Shown here: positions 60,522 through 64,000 of the stretch, one piece after another
Layout of the letters: every line of letters starts with the position of its first letter
Position numbering within the stretch: the first letter of the stretch is position 1
Assembly (NCBI GenBank): GCA_003155795.1
Contig: PMEM01000024.1
Coordinates: 190,316 to 254,315, forward strand
Direction: 5' to 3'
DNA length: 64,000 bases
From: Gemmatimonadota bacterium
GTDB taxonomy: Bacteria; Gemmatimonadota; Gemmatimonadetes; Gemmatimonadales; Gemmatimonadaceae
Translations under genes and position numbers: made by a program
Notes under the pieces: model-generated
Database searches by the model: none
Told to the model about the DNA's origin: nothing
What the model saw: only the letters and a program-made list of their open reading frames with translations

Positions 60522-63005
60522 TCACCCGATCGGCGTGCCCGGCGGCAGCTCGATCACTCCCGTCGGCCGAGGCGGCGCGATCCGCCGATCCAGCCAGTTG
60601 CGCACATCGCGCACAACTTCACCATTCGCAGCGCGATCGTCCGCGTCGCTCGTCGCCGCACTCGACAGTGTCGTCGCCAGTCGATTCAACTGATCGTCCG
60701 CCACCGCCCGCGCATCGCTCGTCGCCCGCTGATTCTCAGCCAGCGCGAACAACGCGTCGACCACCGCTCGCCTGGCCTGCCGACGGACGCCACGCTGGTA
60801 CGGCGTTGTCGCTGCCGATGTCGTGTACACGCTCGCAATCATCTGCCCGATCACCTCGTCGGCCGATGGTGACGCAGCGTCGCGCGAATGGAACGAGATC
60901 ACCCGCTCGATGCGGTCGGGCTGCAGAATTCCGTCCGCCACATTGCTCGCCAACGCGCGCGCGATCGCGAGAGGATCGTACACGATTCCCGCCGGCGTCG
61001 TCGAGAAGCCCCATCCGCCGCTGTATCCGTACGGCGACGGTGGAATCATCTTCACAATGCGCTCGGGTACCGCGAGTTCTTTTGGATCCAGCGTCGCCAT
61101 CAGCAGCCGCAGCGCTTCACGCTGCTTCGCCGGCGCAACAACGGTCGTTGGCGTCTGTCCATCGCCACGCAGTGCGAAGGTGTACTCCATTCCCCCAATC
61201 GCTTTCGTTGCGGCCTCAATTGCGTAGCGATGATGCAGATACACTGGCACGAAGCGCTCGTTGAGCAGCCACATCGGCTCGCCCGGGGCGATCACCGATT
61301 CATTGAATTTCGAGATGAGCACGTCGCGCACCGCGCTCTGTCGCGCGAGCTCCTTGACGGCGTCGTCGCCGTTCAACCAGCGGGTTACCTCAGGATACAC
61401 ACCCGCCGACGCATCGCGATCCGTCAGAAAGCGTGCGCCGCCCGCTATCGCCTGACGTGCCAGCGCTTCCTGCCCCGCGCGCTCGGCGGCTGCACTCGCA
61501 TACTGCGTGTAGTCGAAGCGAATCGCCAGTGTATCGTACGCGCCAGTGCCCGCTGCCCACGCGTGCGAAACGTCGAGCGTGCCGTTCGGCCTCAGCGTTA
61601 CCAGGGGGCCCGGATAGTCCATCACACTGGCGCGACCCTGTGCATGTGAGATGTAGTTGTGGGCGAGACCAAGTGTGTGACCGATCTCGTGCGCCACATG
61701 CTGACGGCGGCGCGACATGACGAATTCGGTGCCGTTGACGTTGGGATCCAGCGACGCCATCCAGTCGGAGTTTGCGTTGTCCATTGCTGGCGTCATACCG
61801 GCGTAGATGTTGTAGTCTGTGATTGAGCGATACGTGTCCATCTTCAGCATAGCCTTGATTATCTCGCCCGTGCGCGGATCAACAAACGACTGACCCACCG
61901 AGAAGCCCGGATCGCTCCGGTGTACCCACTGGATGATCGAATAGCGCGCGTCCATCGGATCGACGCCGGCCGGAAGATCCTCTACACGAAATGCGTTTTT
62001 AAATCCCGCCGCCTCGAACGTCTTGTTCCACCACGCGGCGCCCTGACGGAATGCGGTGCGATACGGTTCCGGAATACCTGGATCGAGATAGTACACAATG
62101 GGCTTGACCGGCTCGGAGATCGCAGCCGACGGATCCTTCTTCTCGAGGCGCCAGCGATGGATCCAGCGCGCCACCGGCGTCTCGGTGAACGGACGCGAAA
62201 AGTCGTCGAATGTCAGCGCGAAGATGCCCACGCGCGGATCGAACGCCCGCGGCTTGAAGTTGGAATCGGGCAACTCCACGAACGAGAGATGCTCGCGCAG
62301 CGTGACCGCTCCACCATCGGCCGCATTGCGTGCGACTTCGCGGCCTGGTGCGTCGCTCGTGAAAGTCAGCAGTGTTTCGATTTCTGTATTCTTTGGAAAC
62401 GCCTTGGTGTGCGCCGGGTAGATCGCACTGCGATTGCGATCGAGTCGATACGTCCCCTGCTTCTGCCGCTGGATAGTCGAGCTGACGTTCATCACGTCCT
62501 GCAGCGCGAAGTCCGTGGCGTCCACCAGCAACCGCCCGCCTTCCTCGGCGACAATCGGCATGCCGGCGAGCGTGGACGTAGCGAAGGATTCCTCGACCGA
62601 GTGTGCCTGTAGCGAGTCCGCCGTCGCACGGTAACGCATGTTCTGCTGAACCAGCAGCACGCGCGGCCCGAAGCGCTCGAAGCGCACGAGCGCGTCGGCG
62701 CCCGTCGTACCGCGATCGAGTCCGAGATCGTTTGAACCCAGCCCAGTGGCCAGCGTCGACAGGTACAGGAAATCCTGATCAAGCCGCTGCACCTCAAGCA
62801 GGAGCTTCCCCGTGCGCGCGTCGTAGTAGAACGGAATGAAACCATCGTGGCGTTCCATGCCAGCGGTCTGCGAGGCGATCGTGCGCGCAGTGGTGGCGGC
62901 AGGCTCCTGCGCACGCTGCTGCGCACCGAGCGCGACGGGTACGGAGCCGGCGGCCAGGAGGGAGACCGCGAGGGAGGCGACGAGGGCGTAGTGGGAAACT
63001 CGCAT
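60522..63005 (-). CDS. Exported zinc metalloprotease (DUF5117/DUF5118 type)
   Basis: The 827-residue protein has a signal peptide ending SVPVALGAQ and the metzincin-like HEIGHTLGLAHN (439-450), a zinc-binding catalytic motif. The N-terminal half matches the DUF5117/5118 segment (GLDRGTTGADALVRFERFGP, YRLDRNRSAIYPAHTKAFPK) and the C-terminal part the DUF4953-like domain, as in Gemmatimonadota and Bacteroidota secreted proteases. ATG 63005 is preferred over a start 66 bp upstream. It should be a periplasmic or secreted peptidase. Confidence 0.92.
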   Translation of the reverse strand: MRVSHYALVASLAVSLLAAGSVPVALGAQQRAQEPAATTARTIASQTAGMERHDGFIPFYYDARTGKLLLEVQRLDQDFLYLSTLATGLGSNDLGLDRGTTGADALVRFERFGPRVLLVQQNMRYRATADSLQAHSVEESFATSTLAGMPIVAEEGGRLLVDATDFALQDVMNVSSTIQRQKQGTYRLDRNRSAIYPAHTKAFPKNTEIETLLTFTSDAPGREVARNAADGGAVTLREHLSFVELPDSNFKPRAFDPRVGIFALTFDDFSRPFTETPVARWIHRWRLEKKDPSAAISEPVKPIVYYLDPGIPEPYRTAFRQGAAWWNKTFEAAGFKNAFRVEDLPAGVDPMDARYSIIQWVHRSDPGFSVGQSFVDPRTGEIIKAMLKMDTYRSITDYNIYAGMTPAMDNANSDWMASLDPNVNGTEFVMSRRRQHVAHEIGHTLGLAHNYISHAQGRASVMDYPGPLVTLRPNGTLDVSHAWAAGTGAYDTLAIRFDYTQYASAAAERAGQEALARQAIAGGARFLTDRDASAGVYPEVTRWLNGDDAVKELARQSAVRDVLISKFNESVIAPGEPMWLLNERFVPVYLHHRYAIEAATKAIGGMEYTFALRGDGQTPTTVVAPAKQREALRLLMATLDPKELAVPERIVKMIPPSPYGYSGGWGFSTTPAGIVYDPLAIARALASNVADGILQPDRIERVISFHSRDAASPSADEVIGQMIASVYTTSAATTPYQRGVRRQARRAVVDALFALAENQRATSDARAVADDQLNRLATTLSSAATSDADDRAANGEVVRDVRNWLDRRIAPPRPTGVIELPPGTPIG

Positions 63006-63099
63006 GGGCAATCGAAGGGCGGAGGATTGAGTGGCGCTGGCAAAAGTGGTGGCCGCGCCGCCCGGATGCAATACTGCGAGGATGAGGGATGCAATTAAT

Positions 63100-63137
63100 A
63101 CTTAGGCCTTGACCTAAGTATCACACGCTTGTATACT
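63100..63137 (+). promoter_or_regulatory. Operator and promoter of the ArsR-type regulator gene
   Basis: A 7-bp inverted repeat ACTTAGG-N6-CCTAAGT (63100-63119) overlaps TTGACC (63109-63114), which is separated by exactly 17 bp from TATACT (63132-63137). This is a near-consensus sigma-70 promoter with an ArsR-type operator over its -35 element, so the regulator probably represses its own operon. Confidence 0.75.
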
Positions 63138-63181
63138 CCCCTGGTCAGAACGCATAACCCGAACATCTGGATGGTGTCGGA

Positions 63182-63523
63182 ATGGTTCCATCAGCTACCG
63201 CTGACGCAGTGTTTCACGCCTTGTCCAACCCGACGCGGCGGAAAGTTCTGGAGCAACTGTCTGTCGGACCAGCCACGGTCAGCGAACTGGCGGCGCCGTT
63301 CGACATGCAACTCCCGTCGTTCGTACAGCACCTGTCAGTGCTCGAAGAGAGCCGACTGGTGAAGTCGAAAAAACGCGGACGAGTGCGCACATATGAAATC
63401 GCACCCGAACGGTTCAAGGTCGCTGAAGACTGGCTGTCCGCGCGTCGTGAGTTGTGGGAAGCTCGACTGGATCAGTTCGACCAATACGTCAAACATCTCA
63501 AGGAGAAGGAGTCGGAATCATGA
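63182..63523 (+). CDS. ArsR-family transcriptional regulator
   Basis: The 113-residue protein has the winged helix of ArsR/SmtB regulators: FHALSNPTRRKVLEQLSVGP, ATVSELAAPFDMQLPSFVQH, LSVLEESRLVKSKKRGRVRT. It lacks the CxC metal site, as is common for ArsR proteins paired with SRPBCC genes. Its stop overlaps the start of the SRPBCC gene by ATGA. The operator upstream suggests autoregulation. Confidence 0.9.
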   Translation: MVPSATADAVFHALSNPTRRKVLEQLSVGPATVSELAAPFDMQLPSFVQHLSVLEESRLVKSKKRGRVRTYEIAPERFKVAEDWLSARRELWEARLDQFDQYVKHLKEKESES

Positions 63524-64000
63524 GCAAGCAATTCACAATCAATCCGAGGCTCGATTTCGCTATCGAACGGTTCATCGACGCACCCACGCGACTGGTCTGG
63601 GAAGCGCTGACGAAACCGGAGCATCTCAAGGAGTGGTACATGCCCCGGGCGTGGGGCCGTGTGGCGCGCGCCGAATTGGACTTGCGGCCAGGCGGCATCA
63701 TCAGCATCGATATCGCAGTTGCAGACGGAAAAGAGGTCCCCAACGTCGGCTGTGTCCTCGAAGTCGTTCCTATGGAGCGACTCGTCTGGACCTCCATGCT
63801 ATTCCCCGACTATCGTCCTGCTGTCTTTGACGACATTCCGATCACCGCCATCATGACGATGGAGTCAGTGGGAACCGGCACACGCTACGTCTTCACTGCT
63901 CTGCACCGCGATGAATCGGACCTCGAGAAAAACAAAACGAGTGGCTTTTATCAGGGTACCGAGATCGCCATCGATCAGTTCGTGGAGCACGTGCTCGCGA
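63520..64000 (+). CDS. SRPBCC (AHSA1-like) protein, cut by the right edge
   Basis: The frame begins MSKQFTINPRLDFAIERFID then APTRLVWEALTKPEHLKEWY, the standard N-terminus of AHSA1-like SRPBCC proteins, and continues open to the window edge (160 codons). AAGGAGAAGGAG precedes the start, which overlaps the regulator stop. SRPBCC proteins bind small hydrophobic ligands. The C-terminus is not visible. ArsR-SRPBCC pairs are common and the pair may sense and handle the same ligand. Confidence 0.85.
   Translation, partial: MSKQFTINPRLDFAIERFIDAPTRLVWEALTKPEHLKEWYMPRAWGRVARAELDLRPGGIISIDIAVADGKEVPNVGCVLEVVPMERLVWTSMLFPDYRPAVFDDIPITAIMTMESVGTGTRYVFTALHRDESDLEKNKTSGFYQGTEIAIDQFVEHVLA

Overview
The window looks like chromosomal DNA of a free-living Gemmatimonadota-type bacterium. 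This is inferred from gene content, not from a marker gene. Coding DNA is roughly 60% GC, there are PEP-CTERM secreted proteins, large Ser/Thr kinases fused to TolB-like propeller or TPR domains, paired M16 peptidases and a DUF5117-type metalloprotease. Many exported proteins are present. No rRNA, tRNA, CRISPR array, integrase or transposase was seen.

Layout. 1-10.7 kb: a partial phospholipase C-type phosphoesterase (left edge), a gamma-glutamylcyclotransferase-like protein, a degenerate metallo-hydrolase-like protein, a 1786-aa kinase/AAA/GAF/cyclase protein, glutathione synthetase (gshB) and a SMUG1-type uracil-DNA glycosylase. 10.8-15.6 kb: an overlapping pair of M16 peptidases, a strong hairpin, and an exported amidase. 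15.6-21.4 kb: a cytochrome remnant, a PEP-CTERM gene, an alpha/beta-hydrolase stub, a three-module membrane protein (DoxX-like, copper nitrite reductase, cytochrome c) and a divergent histidine kinase. 21.4-25.3 kb: a GNAT / ABC ATPase / small membrane protein operon, a DUF4199 protein and an epoxide hydrolase. 25.6-31.6 kb: a compact type II fatty-acid-synthase-like cluster (enoyl reductase, KASIII, FabA-like, FabZ-like, KASII, ACP, acyltransferase, phosphopantetheinyl transferase). 31.7-37.3 kb: a lipoprotein catalase-like peroxidase, small exported proteins, a second PEP-CTERM gene and a second amidase. 37.6-43.2 kb: an F420-type NADP oxidoreductase, a sulfurtransferase-cysK operon behind a probable attenuator, a VIT-family transporter and an M20 hydrolase. 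43.3-55.5 kb: a decayed PEP-CTERM paralogue, two Ser/Thr kinases, an APC permease, an aminotransferase, HigBA, a DUF3830 protein and a c-type cytochrome lipoprotein. 55.6-64 kb: a cytochrome c, a multicopper oxidase, an outer-membrane protein, an NTF2-like protein, a metalloprotease, and an ArsR/SRPBCC pair cut by the right edge.

Two features stand out. First, the sulfurtransferase-cysK operon is preceded by a 57-codon reading frame with three consecutive Cys codons, an intrinsic terminator and a perfectly matched 9-bp antiterminator. This is the geometry of Cys-tRNA-dependent attenuation. Second, the window holds repeated 3'-end echoes: degraded copies of only the 3' ends of nirK, the VIT gene and an outer-membrane protein gene lie 1.5 to 7.5 kb downstream of the intact genes, in the same orientation. 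Several unrelated gene stubs and short palindromic repeats lie in the same intergenic stretches. Together they suggest repeated insertion or allele-replacement events without a visible recombinase.
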